Of a stretch of DNA of 64,000 nt, positions 9,148-19,344 are shown in pieces. The DNA comes from Brachybacterium sp. FME24 (GTDB lineage: Bacteria; Actinomycetota; Actinomycetes; Actinomycetales; Dermabacteraceae). Under the pieces are notes generated by a model. That model saw only the letters and a list, made by a program, of their open reading frames with translations. It did not search any database and was not told the DNA's origin. Each line of letters starts with the position of its first letter. The stretch's first letter is position 1. Position numbers and translations under genes: made by a program. The stretch covers positions 1 through 64,000 of the forward strand of contig NZ_JABUXV010000016.1 of NCBI RefSeq assembly GCF_014897705.1, read 5' to 3'.

Positions 9148-12100
9148 GTGACCGTCATGCCGCACGCCCTCCTCCCCGAACTCCTCGCTGGTGACCGGGC
9201 TCCCGCCCCGAGCACCCTCGTCGAGATCTTCCGAAGCACCGCCTCCGAGTTCGGGGACGCCCTCGCGGTCGACAACGGTCTCGAACCGCTGACCTACTCC
9301 GAGCTGGACGAGGCGGCCACGGAGCTCGCCGCTCGGCTCGCCGAGCTCGGCGTGGGCCCGGGTGACAAGGTCGGCGTGCGCATCAAGTCCGGCACCACCG
9401 ATCTCTATGTCGCGATCATCGGCATCCTCCTGGCCGGCGGCGCGTACGTCCCCGTCGACGCCGACGATCCCGACGAGCGCGCACGTGTCGTCGTCGAGGA
9501 GTCCGCGGCGGTGGCCCTCGTCGGCAACGGCCTGGTCATCACCCCCACGCCGGCGTCCCGCGCGGCCGTCCCCGGTACGCACCGGGAGGTGGAGCCCGGC
9601 GACGATGCCTGGGTCATCTTCACCTCCGGCTCCACCGGGAAGCCCAAGGGCGTCGCGGTCAGCCACCGGGGCGCCGCCGCCTTCGTCGAGGCCGAGTCCC
9701 GGATGTTCCTGCAGGAGCAGCCGATCGGTCCCGGCGACCGTGTGATGGCCGGCCTCTCCGTCGCCTTCGATGCCAGCTGCGAGGAGATGTGGCTGGCCTG
9801 GGCGTACGGTGCGTGCCTGGTTCCGGCGCCCCGCTCCCTGGTCCGCTCCGGGGTCGACGTCGGCCCGTGGCTGACCGCCAACCGCATCACCATCGTCTCC
9901 ACCGTGCCCACCCTCGTGGCCCTGTGGCCCAACCAGGCCCTGACCGAGGTGCGACTGCTGATCATGGGCGGCGAGGCCTGCCCGCCCGAGCTCGCCCAGC
10001 GGCTCCAGGCCACCGGCCGCGAGGTCTGGAACACCTACGGTCCCACCGAGGCCACCGTCGTCGCCTGCGGGGCGCAGCTGGACGGCACGGACCCGGTGCG
10101 GATCGGTCTCCCCCTGGACGGCTGGGACCTCGCGGTCGTCGACGCCGAGGGGAACCCTGTCGCCGCCGGCGAATCCGGGGAGCTGATCATCGGCGGCATC
10201 GGCCTGGCCCGCTACCTCGACCCCGCCAAGGACGCCGAGAAGTACGCCCCCATGCCGTCCCTGGGCTGGGACCGCGCCTACCGCTCCGGCGACATCGTGC
10301 GCAATGACCCGGCGGGGCTCCTGTTCGCAGGTCGCGCCGACGACCAGATCAAGCTCGGGGGGCGTCGCATCGAGCTCGGCGAGATCGACGACCAGATGCT
10401 CCGCCTGCCCGGTGTGGTCTCCGCCGCCGCCGCCGTCCGCACCACCAAGTCCGGCAACAAGCTGCTGGTGGGCTACCTGACCGTCGACGAGGGATATGAC
10501 TCCGGCGCCGCCTCTGCTCTGCTGCGCGAACGGATGCCCGCCGCCCTGGTGCCCCGCCTGGCCGTCCTCGACGAGCTGCCCACCCGCACCTCCGGCAAGA
10601 TCGATCGGGATGCCCTGCCCTGGCCGCTGCCCACCCGCCGCGAGACATCCACCGCGCTGGCCGGCACGAGTGCCTGGATCGCGGAGATCTGGGCCGAGGT
10701 GCTGGGCGCCGACGTCACCTCTGCGGCCGACGACTTCTTCGACCTCGGCGGCGGCTCCCTGAGCGCCGCGCAGGTGGTCAGCCGTCTCCGCGAGAAGCAC
10801 CCGGACGTCACCGTCGGCGACGTCTACAGCCACCCGCGCATCGCGGGTCTCGCCGCGCACCTCGACCAGCTGGGCGTCGCCACGACCCGCAGCGACCGCA
10901 CGATCCAGCCGCTGCGCACTCGCACCCAGCTGGTCCAACTGCTCGCCCTGGTTCCCCTGCGCGCGCTGGCCGCGATGCGCTGGCTCAGCTGGTTGATGAT
11001 CGCCTCGACGATCGGCGCCGCGCTCACCGAGCTGCCGTGGCTCACGCCGTTCCCCCTGTGGCTGCTGCTCCTCATGGGCGCGGTCTTCCTGCTCCCGCCC
11101 GGACGGATGACTCTGGCTGCAGGCCTGGCCCGGCTGCTCCTGCGCGGAGTGGAACCCGGCAGCCACCCCCGCGGCGGAAGGGTGCACCTGCGGCTCTGGC
11201 TGGCCGAGAAGATCCAGGAGGAGCTCGGGGCCGCGGGCCTCGCCGGAGCCCCGTGGTTCCCCTACTACGCGCGGCTGCTGGGGGCACGGATCGGCCGCGA
11301 CGTCGACCTGCACTCCCTCCCGCCGGTCACCGGCATGCTCACGATCGGTGCAGAGGCCTCGATCGAGCCGGAGGTGGACCTGGCCGGATACTGGATCGAC
11401 GGCGACCGCCTCCGCCTCGGCCGCGTGCGGATCGGCAAGCGGGCCCGGATCGGCGCCCGCAGCACCCTGGGCCCCGGCGCCCTGATCGGGCGGCGGGCCG
11501 AAGTGGCCCCCGGCTCCTCCGTGCTCGGCGAGGTCCCGGACGACGAGTTCTGGTCCGGCTCCCCCGCCGAGCACCAGGCCGCCGCCCGCGGACCCTGGTC
11601 GACCGAGGCTCCGCCGAAGGGACGGCTCTGGCTGCTCGTCTACGGCCTGGTCGCCGTGCTGATCGCGTCGCTGCCTGGCGTCTCCCTGCTGGTCGGTGCC
11701 GCGGTGCTCCTGCCGGCCGTGGCGGGCACGGCCACTCTGGCGGCGGCGCTCCTGGCCGCGCTGGTGTGGCTGCCGCTGGCGGCCCTGGCCGCGTTCGGGG
11801 CCCTGATGCTGATGGTGCTCGCCCTCACCCGACTCTTCGCTCTCGGCATCCGCCCGGGCCACCGCCCGGTGCGCTCCGCCGGAGGAGTCTGCATCTGGGG
11901 CACGCTGCGGCTGCTCGACGAGTCCCGCACCTGGCTGTTCCCGATCTACTCCGGCGCCCTCACCCCGACCTGGCTGCGCCTGCTCGGAGCCCGGATCGGC
12001 AAGGGCGTGGAGGCCTCCACGGTGCTCCTGATCCCGAGCCTGGTCCACGTGAACGACCACGCCTTCCTCGCCGATGACACCCTGGTCGGCTCCTACGAGC

Positions 12101-13026
12101 TCGGCGGCGGCTGGATACGCGTGGAACGGGTCAAGGTGGGCAAGCGCGCCTTCGTGGGCAACTCCGGGATGCTCGCCCCTGGCCGCAAGGTCCCCAAGCA
12201 GTCCCTGGTCGCCGTGCTCTCCGCTGCCCCGCGCCGCACCGCTGCGAAGGCCGGCACCTCCTGGCTGGGCAGCCCGCCGCGCAAGCTGCGGCGCACCCAG
12301 GACGACCAGGACGAGGGCCGCACCTACGATCCGCCGATGCGACTCCACGTGTACCGCGGCCTGGTCGAGACCTGCCGCATCCTCCCCCTGCTGCTGTCCG
12401 CGGCGCTGCAGGTCGCGGTCGGCGCGACCCTGCTCTGGCTGCTCACCCTCACGGATCTCGGGGTCGTGCTCGCCCTGGTCCTCGGCGGGCCGGTGCTGAT
12501 GGCAGCCAGCCTCGTCGCCGCACTCATCACGGTGGCCGCGAAGTGGACGATCATCGGGCGCCACACAGCCGGCGAGCACGCCCTGTGGACGTCCTTCGTG
12601 TGGCGCAGCGAGCTGGCCGACACCTTCACCGAGGTCCTCGCCGCCCCCTGGTTCGCCCAGGTCACCTCCGGCACCGTCGCACTGAACGCCTGGCTGCGAC
12701 TGCTCGGCGCCAAGATCGGGCCAGGCGTGTGGTGCGAGTCGTACTGGCTTCCCGAGACGGACCTGGTCGAGCTCGGCGCCGGATCGACCGTCAATCGTGG
12801 CTGTGTGGTCCAGACCCACCTCTTCCACGACCGCGTGCTCAGCATGGATACCGTCGAGCTCGGTGCGGGCGCGACCTTGGGACCCGGTAGCGTCATCCTT
12901 CCGGCCGCGCGCATCGATCGCCACGCGACGGTCGGACCGGTCTCGTTGGTCATGCGAGGTGAGAGTGTTCCCTCGGGAACACGGTGGACAGGAAACCCGA
13001 TCGGCCCGTGGGAGGACGACGAATGA
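9148..13026 (+). CDS. Pls-type (poly-epsilon-lysine synthetase-like) single-module membrane NRPS
   Basis: A 1292-aa protein with the architecture of Pls: an adenylation domain (about 20-480; TSGSTGKPKG at about 158-167, YGPTEATVV, SGKIDRD), a thiolation domain (LGGGS, serine about 537), then three repeats of a two-helix membrane segment plus a left-handed-beta-helix-like catalytic domain (membrane about 597-651, 825-901 and 1075-1135; C1 about 678-811, C2 about 915-1028, C3 about 1141-1290). Pls enzymes join one amino acid type into a homopolymer at the membrane. A by-eye alignment to GrsA gives the specificity residues D-A-E-S-I-G-T-V-V-K, close to lysine codes. The start is GTG 9148 (leaderless) or ATG 9157. 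It is coupled by ATGA to the next gene and needs a phosphopantetheinyl transferase, encoded just downstream. Confidence 0.9.
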   Translation: MTVMPHALLPELLAGDRAPAPSTLVEIFRSTASEFGDALAVDNGLEPLTYSELDEAATELAARLAELGVGPGDKVGVRIKSGTTDLYVAIIGILLAGGAYVPVDADDPDERARVVVEESAAVALVGNGLVITPTPASRAAVPGTHREVEPGDDAWVIFTSGSTGKPKGVAVSHRGAAAFVEAESRMFLQEQPIGPGDRVMAGLSVAFDASCEEMWLAWAYGACLVPAPRSLVRSGVDVGPWLTANRITIVSTVPTLVALWPNQALTEVRLLIMGGEACPPELAQRLQATGREVWNTYGPTEATVVACGAQLDGTDPVRIGLPLDGWDLAVVDAEGNPVAAGESGELIIGGIGLARYLDPAKDAEKYAPMPSLGWDRAYRSGDIVRNDPAGLLFAGRADDQIKLGGRRIELGEIDDQMLRLPGVVSAAAAVRTTKSGNKLLVGYLTVDEGYDSGAASALLRERMPAALVPRLAVLDELPTRTSGKIDRDALPWPLPTRRETSTALAGTSAWIAEIWAEVLGADVTSAADDFFDLGGGSLSAAQVVSRLREKHPDVTVGDVYSHPRIAGLAAHLDQLGVATTRSDRTIQPLRTRTQLVQLLALVPLRALAAMRWLSWLMIASTIGAALTELPWLTPFPLWLLLLMGAVFLLPPGRMTLAAGLARLLLRGVEPGSHPRGGRVHLRLWLAEKIQEELGAAGLAGAPWFPYYARLLGARIGRDVDLHSLPPVTGMLTIGAEASIEPEVDLAGYWIDGDRLRLGRVRIGKRARIGARSTLGPGALIGRRAEVAPGSSVLGEVPDDEFWSGSPAEHQAAARGPWSTEAPPKGRLWLLVYGLVAVLIASLPGVSLLVGAAVLLPAVAGTATLAAALLAALVWLPLAALAAFGALMLMVLALTRLFALGIRPGHRPVRSAGGVCIWGTLRLLDESRTWLFPIYSGALTPTWLRLLGARIGKGVEASTVLLIPSLVHVNDHAFLADDTLVGSYELGGGWIRVERVKVGKRAFVGNSGMLAPGRKVPKQSLVAVLSAAPRRTAAKAGTSWLGSPPRKLRRTQDDQDEGRTYDPPMRLHVYRGLVETCRILPLLLSAALQVAVGATLLWLLTLTDLGVVLALVLGGPVLMAASLVAALITVAAKWTIIGRHTAGEHALWTSFVWRSELADTFTEVLAAPWFAQVTSGTVALNAWLRLLGAKIGPGVWCESYWLPETDLVELGAGSTVNRGCVVQTHLFHDRVLSMDTVELGAGATLGPGSVILPAARIDRHATVGPVSLVMRGESVPSGTRWTGNPIGPWEDDE

Positions 13027-14408
13027 GCAGCACGACGACACCCTCCGCGAATTCCGCGAAGGCCGGGAGCACCAGCGGCAGCACCGCGCCCCCGGCAGGC
13101 GACGGGAGTGCTGGGAGTGATCCCTACGTGCCGGGTCACGGCGACCCGTCCTACGAGGTGCTCCACTACGACCTGAGCCTCCTCTACAAGATCGATTCCA
13201 ACCGCCTCGACGGCGACGCCACCCTGCGCTGCCGTGCACTCAGGGAGACAGACGTCCTCCGTCTGGACCTGCACACGTTGCGGGCCCAGAAGGTGTTCGT
13301 CGGTGGTCGCCCCCAGAAGGTCACGCAGCACAAGGACCGGATCGTGATCCGGTATCCGGTGCGCGCCGGCGACGAGTTCGAGATCCGGGTGAAGTACGCC
13401 GGCAAACCCCGCCAGGTGCCCTCGCGAGTGCACGGCGCCGCTGGCTGGGAAGAGCTGACCGACGGGGTCATCGTCGCCGCACAGCCGCACGGCGCCCCGT
13501 CCTGGTTCCCGTGCAACGACCGCCCCGACAACAAGGCGAGCTACTCCCTCGCCGTCGCCGCGCCGCCGGACTACTACGTCGCCGTGGCCGGGGAGCTCGT
13601 CGGCACTCGACGCAGCGGCGCCCTGGTGACCTGGACCTACGAGCAGACCGCGCCGATGCCCACCTATCTCGCGACCGTTCAGATCGGGCGCTACGAGGTG
13701 CTCGAGCAGCTGGGCGCCCCGGTTCCGGTACGCACCATCGCGTCGCCCAAGCTGGACGTCGAGGAGTTCGCGGCATCCTTCGGCCGGCAGCCGGAGATGA
13801 TCAGCTTCTTCAGCCGTCTCTTCGGCGACTATCCCTTCTCCTCGTACACCGCGGTCATCACCGAGGACGACCTCGAGATCCCGCTGGAGTCCCAGGGCCT
13901 GTCCACCTTCGGCCTGAACTTCGTCGACTCGGACTGGGACGCCGTGCGCCTGGTCGCCCACGAGATCTCCCACCAGTGGTTCGGCAACGCGGTGACACTG
14001 CGCCGGTGGCAGGACATCTGGCTGCACGAGGGCTTCGCCTGCTACAGCGAGTGGCTGTGGGCCGAGGAATCCGACGTCTCGACCGTCCAGGACCAGGTGG
14101 ACGAGCACCACGCATTGCTCGCCGGCCTCCCGCAGGACCTGCTGCTGGCAGATCCCGGGGCGAAGCTCATGTTCGATGACCGCCTCTACAAGCGCGGCGC
14201 CCTGACCGCGCACGCCCTGCGGGTGCGGGTGGGCGATGAGACGTTCTTCGAGATCCTGCGCACCTGGGTCGCAGAGCACCAGGGCGCAAACGTCACCACC
14301 GAGATGTTCGTCGAGCACGCTGCCGGCCTCGCCGGTGAGGATCTCGATGACCTGTTCGGAGCCTGGCTGTTCTCGACCGCGCTGCCCGCGTGCCCACGCG
14401 GCTCCTGA
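13023..14408 (+). CDS. M1 family zinc metallopeptidase (aminopeptidase)
   Basis: A 461-aa short M1 peptidase. The zinc site HEISH is at residues 313-317 with the third ligand E336 in WLHEGF. An N-terminal beta domain holds about residues 30-200. The substrate-binding loop reads LESQG where aminopeptidase N has GAMEN, as in other short actinobacterial M1 proteins. No signal peptide is seen; residues 1-35 are Ser/Thr/Gly-rich. Its ATG overlaps the Pls stop in an ATGA, so production is tied to the synthetase. Known poly-lysine producers carry an M1-like aminopeptidase that degrades the polymer, so trimming or self-protection is a reasonable inference. Confidence 0.93.
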   Translation: MSSTTTPSANSAKAGSTSGSTAPPAGDGSAGSDPYVPGHGDPSYEVLHYDLSLLYKIDSNRLDGDATLRCRALRETDVLRLDLHTLRAQKVFVGGRPQKVTQHKDRIVIRYPVRAGDEFEIRVKYAGKPRQVPSRVHGAAGWEELTDGVIVAAQPHGAPSWFPCNDRPDNKASYSLAVAAPPDYYVAVAGELVGTRRSGALVTWTYEQTAPMPTYLATVQIGRYEVLEQLGAPVPVRTIASPKLDVEEFAASFGRQPEMISFFSRLFGDYPFSSYTAVITEDDLEIPLESQGLSTFGLNFVDSDWDAVRLVAHEISHQWFGNAVTLRRWQDIWLHEGFACYSEWLWAEESDVSTVQDQVDEHHALLAGLPQDLLLADPGAKLMFDDRLYKRGALTAHALRVRVGDETFFEILRTWVAEHQGANVTTEMFVEHAAGLAGEDLDDLFGAWLFSTALPACPRGS

Positions 14409-14418
14409 GCACCCGAGC

Positions 14419-14961
14419 TCACTGCAGCGCGTACGCCGCGCAGTACCCCTGGGGCGCCGGCACGTCGACGACCTCGAAGTCGGCGACCCGGATCGAGCTC
14501 ATCGGGGTATCGAGCCCGTCACCGAGCAGCTTGAGGATCGCCTCCTTGCGGCACCACATCGCCGCGCGCTCCTGCGCGGTGCTCGCGTGGCCGGACTCGC
14601 TGGGGTGCAGCACCAGGCCAGGGTCCCAGCCGGCAGCGACCGCCGCGACCGATTCGATGTCGACACCGATCCGCGCCGTGCCGCTCACGGCGGTGAGCAG
14701 GTGCGGCCCGCAGCGCGAGAGACTCACCCCGACCTCATCCCGTCGGCCGATCGCGCGCGCCCAGGGCCTGCCGTGCGCGGCGGAGCCGCAGCGCCCGCAG
14801 GACCTGCCCACGCGGACCTCGGCCGCCGGAGCCCCGAGCAGCTCCGCGACACGGCGGCGCAGGATCACGTCGGCGTCCTCTCCGACGCGGTGACGCTGGA
14901 TCGGTGACACCACGCTCCACGTCCTCTCGTCGGCCTCGGCATCGGTGATCCAGGGCTCCAT
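14419..14961 (-). CDS. Sfp-type 4'-phosphopantetheinyl transferase
   Basis: A 180-aa enzyme that would move phosphopantetheine from CoA to the carrier-domain serine of the Pls protein. The two signature motifs are present: GVDIE at about residues 95-99 and WCRKEAILK at about 136-144. The conserved early CGRCG-x-HGRP block is also seen. The ATG at 14961 is preferred over one at 15030 because a perfect 15-bp hairpin, best read as the nrdF terminator, lies between them. It converges on the M1 gene with only 10 bases between stops. Placement beside the only NRPS in view implies a dedicated partner. Confidence 0.88.
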   Translation of the reverse strand: MEPWITDAEADERTWSVVSPIQRHRVGEDADVILRRRVAELLGAPAAEVRVGRSCGRCGSAAHGRPWARAIGRRDEVGVSLSRCGPHLLTAVSGTARIGVDIESVAAVAAGWDPGLVLHPSESGHASTAQERAAMWCRKEAILKLLGDGLDTPMSSIRVADFEVVDVPAPQGYCAAYALQ

Positions 14962-14978
14962 CGGGTCCAGGAGAGACC

Positions 14979-15010
14979 GGAGGGGCCGGGCGAGATCGCC
15001 CGGCCCCTCC
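14979..15010 (-). terminator. Terminator after nrdF
   Basis: Arms 14979-14993 and 14996-15010 are perfectly complementary over 15 bases. It lies 46 bases after the nrdF stop and before the transferase start at 14961. Confidence 0.65.
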
Positions 15011-15055
15011 GACGTGCTGCGGGAAGTCATGCTCTCGGCATGCCTCCCGGCGGAC

Positions 15056-16352
<1,297 letters not shown>

Positions 16353-17792
16353 GTGACCAGCTCGGCCGCCCCCCGCTCGACCGTCACCGACCCGCCCGCA
16401 GCGCGCCGCTCGCTCGCGCCGGACATCGCCCGCGGGCTCATGCTCGCGCTGATCGCGATCGCCAATGTGTCGTGGTTCCTGTGGGGGCACGAGAGCTCGG
16501 TGGGCATGAGCCCACACGTCCCACCCGCCGGAGCGGCCGATTCCGTCGTCCAAATCCTCATGACGATCGCCGTCGATCATCGGGCGATGCCGCTGTTCGC
16601 CTTCCTGTTCGGCTACGGCATGGTGCAGTTCTACCGTTCCCGCGTGGATAGGGGCCTGACCGCGCAGATCGTGCGGAGGATGATGCGCCGGCGCCACTGG
16701 GCAATGCTGCTGCTGGGCCTGCTGCACGCCGCCCTGCTGTTCTACGGCGACATCCTCGGTGCGTACGCAGTCGGGGGGCTGCTGCTGGTGTGGATCTTCT
16801 TCGGCCGACGCACCCGCACCCTGGTCGTATGGATCGCCGTGCTGGTCGGGATCATGGCGCTGTTCGCTCTCTTCTCCATCGTCAGCGCTCTGGCCCTGGT
16901 GTTCTTCGCACCGCCGGAGGCCACCGCCGCCATGGAATCGAGCAGTGTCGAGATGGGCTTCGTGCGCAACCTCGCCTACGGCCAGCCGTACCTGGTCACC
17001 ATCCTGGCCCGGCTCGGGTTCTGGCTGGTGGGGCTGCTGCCGATGGCGCTGGTCGCCGCCCCGGTACCGATCCTGCTGGGGTGGCTGGCCGCCCGGCACC
17101 GCGTGCTCGACGAGCCCTGGCGGCACACCCGGCTGCTCACCCGAGTCGCGATCGGCGCGATCGCGTTCGGGTGGCTGGGCGGGATGCCCGACGCCCTGAC
17201 GTACGCCGGGATCATCCCGCTGCCCGACGAGGTGGCCTGGGCGTTCTCCGGTCTCACCGCGCTGTCCGGCACGGTGTGCGGCATCGGCTACGCGGCGGCC
17301 TTCGGCCTGCTAGCCGCACGCCTGGAGGGACGCCCGGCCGCCCCCGCGCCCGCTGCGCCCGCGCTCGACCGTGCGGCCCGCCGGCTGGCCCGACGGGAGT
17401 CCGCGGCGGCCGAGGCGGTGACGGCACCGGCCGCGCGCGCCTACGGTGTGCCGGCCGCGCACGAGGCGCCCGAACCGACGAGGACGCTCGGCCCCGTCCC
17501 GCGCGCGCTGAGCGCCGTGGGGCAGCGATCGCTGACCTTCTACCTGTTCCAGTCGCTGCTGCTGGCTCCCCTGATGGCGGCATGGGGCCTCGGCCTCGGG
17601 GGACACCTGGGCACGGCGACAGCCGTCGCCATCGCCTTCGGCGTCTGGCTGCTCTCCCTGCCGCTCGCCGCACTCATGGACTCCCGGAACCTGCGCGGGC
17701 CGGCCGAGCTGCTGCTGCGACGGATGACCTACGGGGCGCACGACCGTTCACGGCCCGACGCCCCCACCTCGGACACGAGGCCCAGCGCCTGA
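16353..17792 (+). CDS. DUF418-type polytopic membrane protein
   Basis: A 479-aa membrane protein with about ten hydrophobic segments. The N-terminal DIARGLMLALIAIANVSWFL block and the C-terminal SLTFYLFQSLLLAP block match DUF418 proteins related to acyltransferase-like membrane families. A Pro/Ala/Arg-rich cytosolic loop of about 60 residues (about 325-390) interrupts the C-terminal region and is longer than usual. The GTG start follows a good GGAGAGG. The function of the family is not established. It is not clearly in an operon: 156 bases separate it from padR. Confidence 0.82.
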   Translation: MTSSAAPRSTVTDPPAARRSLAPDIARGLMLALIAIANVSWFLWGHESSVGMSPHVPPAGAADSVVQILMTIAVDHRAMPLFAFLFGYGMVQFYRSRVDRGLTAQIVRRMMRRRHWAMLLLGLLHAALLFYGDILGAYAVGGLLLVWIFFGRRTRTLVVWIAVLVGIMALFALFSIVSALALVFFAPPEATAAMESSSVEMGFVRNLAYGQPYLVTILARLGFWLVGLLPMALVAAPVPILLGWLAARHRVLDEPWRHTRLLTRVAIGAIAFGWLGGMPDALTYAGIIPLPDEVAWAFSGLTALSGTVCGIGYAAAFGLLAARLEGRPAAPAPAAPALDRAARRLARRESAAAEAVTAPAARAYGVPAAHEAPEPTRTLGPVPRALSAVGQRSLTFYLFQSLLLAPLMAAWGLGLGGHLGTATAVAIAFGVWLLSLPLAALMDSRNLRGPAELLLRRMTYGAHDRSRPDAPTSDTRPSA

Positions 17793-17830
17793 CGCGTCGA
17801 CCCGAGCGCGCACCGGCGCCGGGCGCCGGG

Positions 17831-17870
17831 ACGAGACGACACGGGACGACACGGGACGACACGGGACGAG
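17831..17870. repeat. Short tandem repeat, 10-bp period
   Basis: Four consecutive decamers of the form acgNgacgaN, two of them identical (ACGGGACGAC). It lies between the DUF418 stop and the padR promoter. Confidence 0.7.
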
Positions 17871-17876
17871 CGTTGC

Positions 17877-17897
17877 GATACTACGTCTGCCGTAGTA
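17877..17897 (+). promoter_or_regulatory. padR promoter and palindromic operator
   Basis: TACTACG (17879-17885) and CGTAGTA (17891-17897) form a perfect inverted repeat with a 5-base spacer. GATACT at 17877-17882 could be the -10 box, so a bound repressor would block the promoter. PadR proteins commonly repress themselves from sites of this shape. Confidence 0.55.
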
Positions 17898-17948
17898 CGT
17901 TGGGCGCACTACTTCAGCTCGACTCCTGCTCCGGAAGGGGGACTCTGC

Positions 17949-18284
17949 GTGATTGGAGCTGACGCGATCCGCGGGCACATCGATCTGATCCTCCTGGCGA
18001 TCCTCGAGACCCGCCCGTCGTACGCCTACGAACTCTCCAAGACGATCACGGACCGCTCGCGCGGCGAGTACGTCGTCAAGCAGACCACCCTCTACACCGC
18101 CGTGAAGCGCCTGCAGTCCCACCGACTACTGGACAGCTACGAGGACGTCTCCTCCTCGGGCAAGCCGCGCACGTACTACAAGATCACCCCCGACGGTCAC
18201 GACCAGCTCGACGCGAAGCGCGCCGAGTGGCGCAGCACCCGTGCACTCGTCGACCACTTCGCAGAAGGGCAGGACACAGCGTGA
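17949..18284 (+). CDS. PadR family transcriptional regulator
   Basis: A 111-aa winged-helix regulator. The PadR core is clear: GHIDLILLAILETRPSYAYEL, the recognition helix around KQTTLYTAVKRLQ, and the wing with SSGKPRTYYKITPDG. The C-terminal dimerisation helix is short, as in PadR subfamily 2. The GTG start follows GGAAGGGGGA. Its stop overlaps the GTG of the next gene (GTGA), an arrangement typical of PadR proteins paired with a membrane protein they control. An inverted repeat over the promoter suggests autoregulation. Confidence 0.92.
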   Translation: MIGADAIRGHIDLILLAILETRPSYAYELSKTITDRSRGEYVVKQTTLYTAVKRLQSHRLLDSYEDVSSSGKPRTYYKITPDGHDQLDAKRAEWRSTRALVDHFAEGQDTA

Positions 18285-19303
18285 ACGTCATCGACTCCTA
18301 CCTCGACACCCTTTTCGCCCCCTACCCCGACTCCGCACGGATGCGCGAGGCCAGGTCGGAGCTGGGCGCCATGATGGAGGACAAGCAGCAGGGCCTCTTG
18401 GACGACGGTTTCACCGAGCCCCAGGCCATCGGCAAGGTCATCGCCGAGTTCGGCAGCCTCGAAGAGGTCGCACCGGTGCTGGGCATCAGCACCGAACTGG
18501 GCGGCTCCTCCTTCGCCGAGGCGCAGGAGCCCTCGCACGTGAGCCCCGAGCGCGCCGAGGAGTACGTCGCCGCGGTCCGCCGCTCCCAATGGATGCCGGC
18601 CGTGGCGGTCCCGATGTTCGTGCTCAGCGCCGTGCCACTGCTGCTGCTGTTCGCCGCCACCGGAAGCGCCTCACCCCAACCGCCCCCCTGGGCCACCGGC
18701 ACGGGCCTGGTCCTGCTGCTGGTCATGGTCGGCGCCGCGGTGATGCTCCTGGTCGCGCGGGACGCGAAACTCGGCGACTTCTCAGATCTCGAAGAGGGCG
18801 ATTTCGATCTGAGCCCGCCGGTGCGCCGTTTCGCGAAGGACCTGAAGCGCCAGAACCGCCGCGCGGTCGCGATAGCCGTGGCGATCGCGATCATGCTGTG
18901 GATCCTGTCCGCGGTTCCGACGATCCTCGCCGGCCTGGCCGCCGAACCCGAGGGGACCGGCACGCTGTACGGGGTGAGCCTGACCCTGATGATGGTGGCA
19001 CTCGGACTGTGGGTCCTGCTGCGCCAAGGATGGTCCGATCAGGCCGCCGACAACCTCCTGAAGGAGAGCGAGGACGAGGACTCCCCCGACTGGAGCACCT
19101 CCCCGGCGATACGCGCGATCGCGGCTCTGTACTGGCCGGTCATCGTGGCGATCTATCTGGCGTGGAGCTTCATCTGGGGCGCCTGGGAGATCAGCTGGGT
19201 GCTGTGGCCCGTGGCCGGAGTGCTCTACGCCGGCCTGTGGAGTCTGAACGTCGCCGTCGGCCGCCATCCGGAGGGAACGGCCACCGGTCGCAGCAGTGCC
19301 TGA
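18281..19303 (+). CDS. Permease-prefix-domain membrane protein, PadR partner
   Basis: A 340-aa protein. The N-terminal 75 residues form the helical permease-prefix domain (IDSYLDTLFAPYPDS, then EARSELGAMMEDK and AIGKVIAEFGS). Membrane segments follow at about 105-160, 205-270 and 285-330, with an acidic cytosolic loop near EDEDSPDW. Proteins of this type are regularly coupled to PadR regulators and are thought to respond to envelope stress; the precise role is unknown. The GTG start overlaps the padR stop by 4 bases. Confidence 0.85.
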   Translation: MNVIDSYLDTLFAPYPDSARMREARSELGAMMEDKQQGLLDDGFTEPQAIGKVIAEFGSLEEVAPVLGISTELGGSSFAEAQEPSHVSPERAEEYVAAVRRSQWMPAVAVPMFVLSAVPLLLLFAATGSASPQPPPWATGTGLVLLLVMVGAAVMLLVARDAKLGDFSDLEEGDFDLSPPVRRFAKDLKRQNRRAVAIAVAIAIMLWILSAVPTILAGLAAEPEGTGTLYGVSLTLMMVALGLWVLLRQGWSDQAADNLLKESEDEDSPDWSTSPAIRAIAALYWPVIVAIYLAWSFIWGAWEISWVLWPVAGVLYAGLWSLNVAVGRHPEGTATGRSSA

Positions 19304-19344
19304 GTGACGACGACACCTGCTCAGTGCCGCAGTGACGCAGAACA

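Noticed and set aside
4181-13026. Diaminobutyrate made by EctB as the monomer for the Pls enzyme
   Set aside because: The adenylation code reads lysine-like, not Dab-like, and the ectABC unit is closed by its own terminator with four genes in between.
9088-13239. A 1383-codon open frame antisense to the Pls gene
   Set aside because: It is Gln/Gly/His/Glu/Arg-rich with no domains, as expected from the complement of high-GC coding DNA. The plus frame has clear NRPS motifs.
14962-15030. An N-terminal extension of the phosphopantetheinyl transferase from ATG 15030
   Set aside because: It would translate through a perfect 15-bp hairpin that fits an nrdF terminator, and the family does not need those residues.
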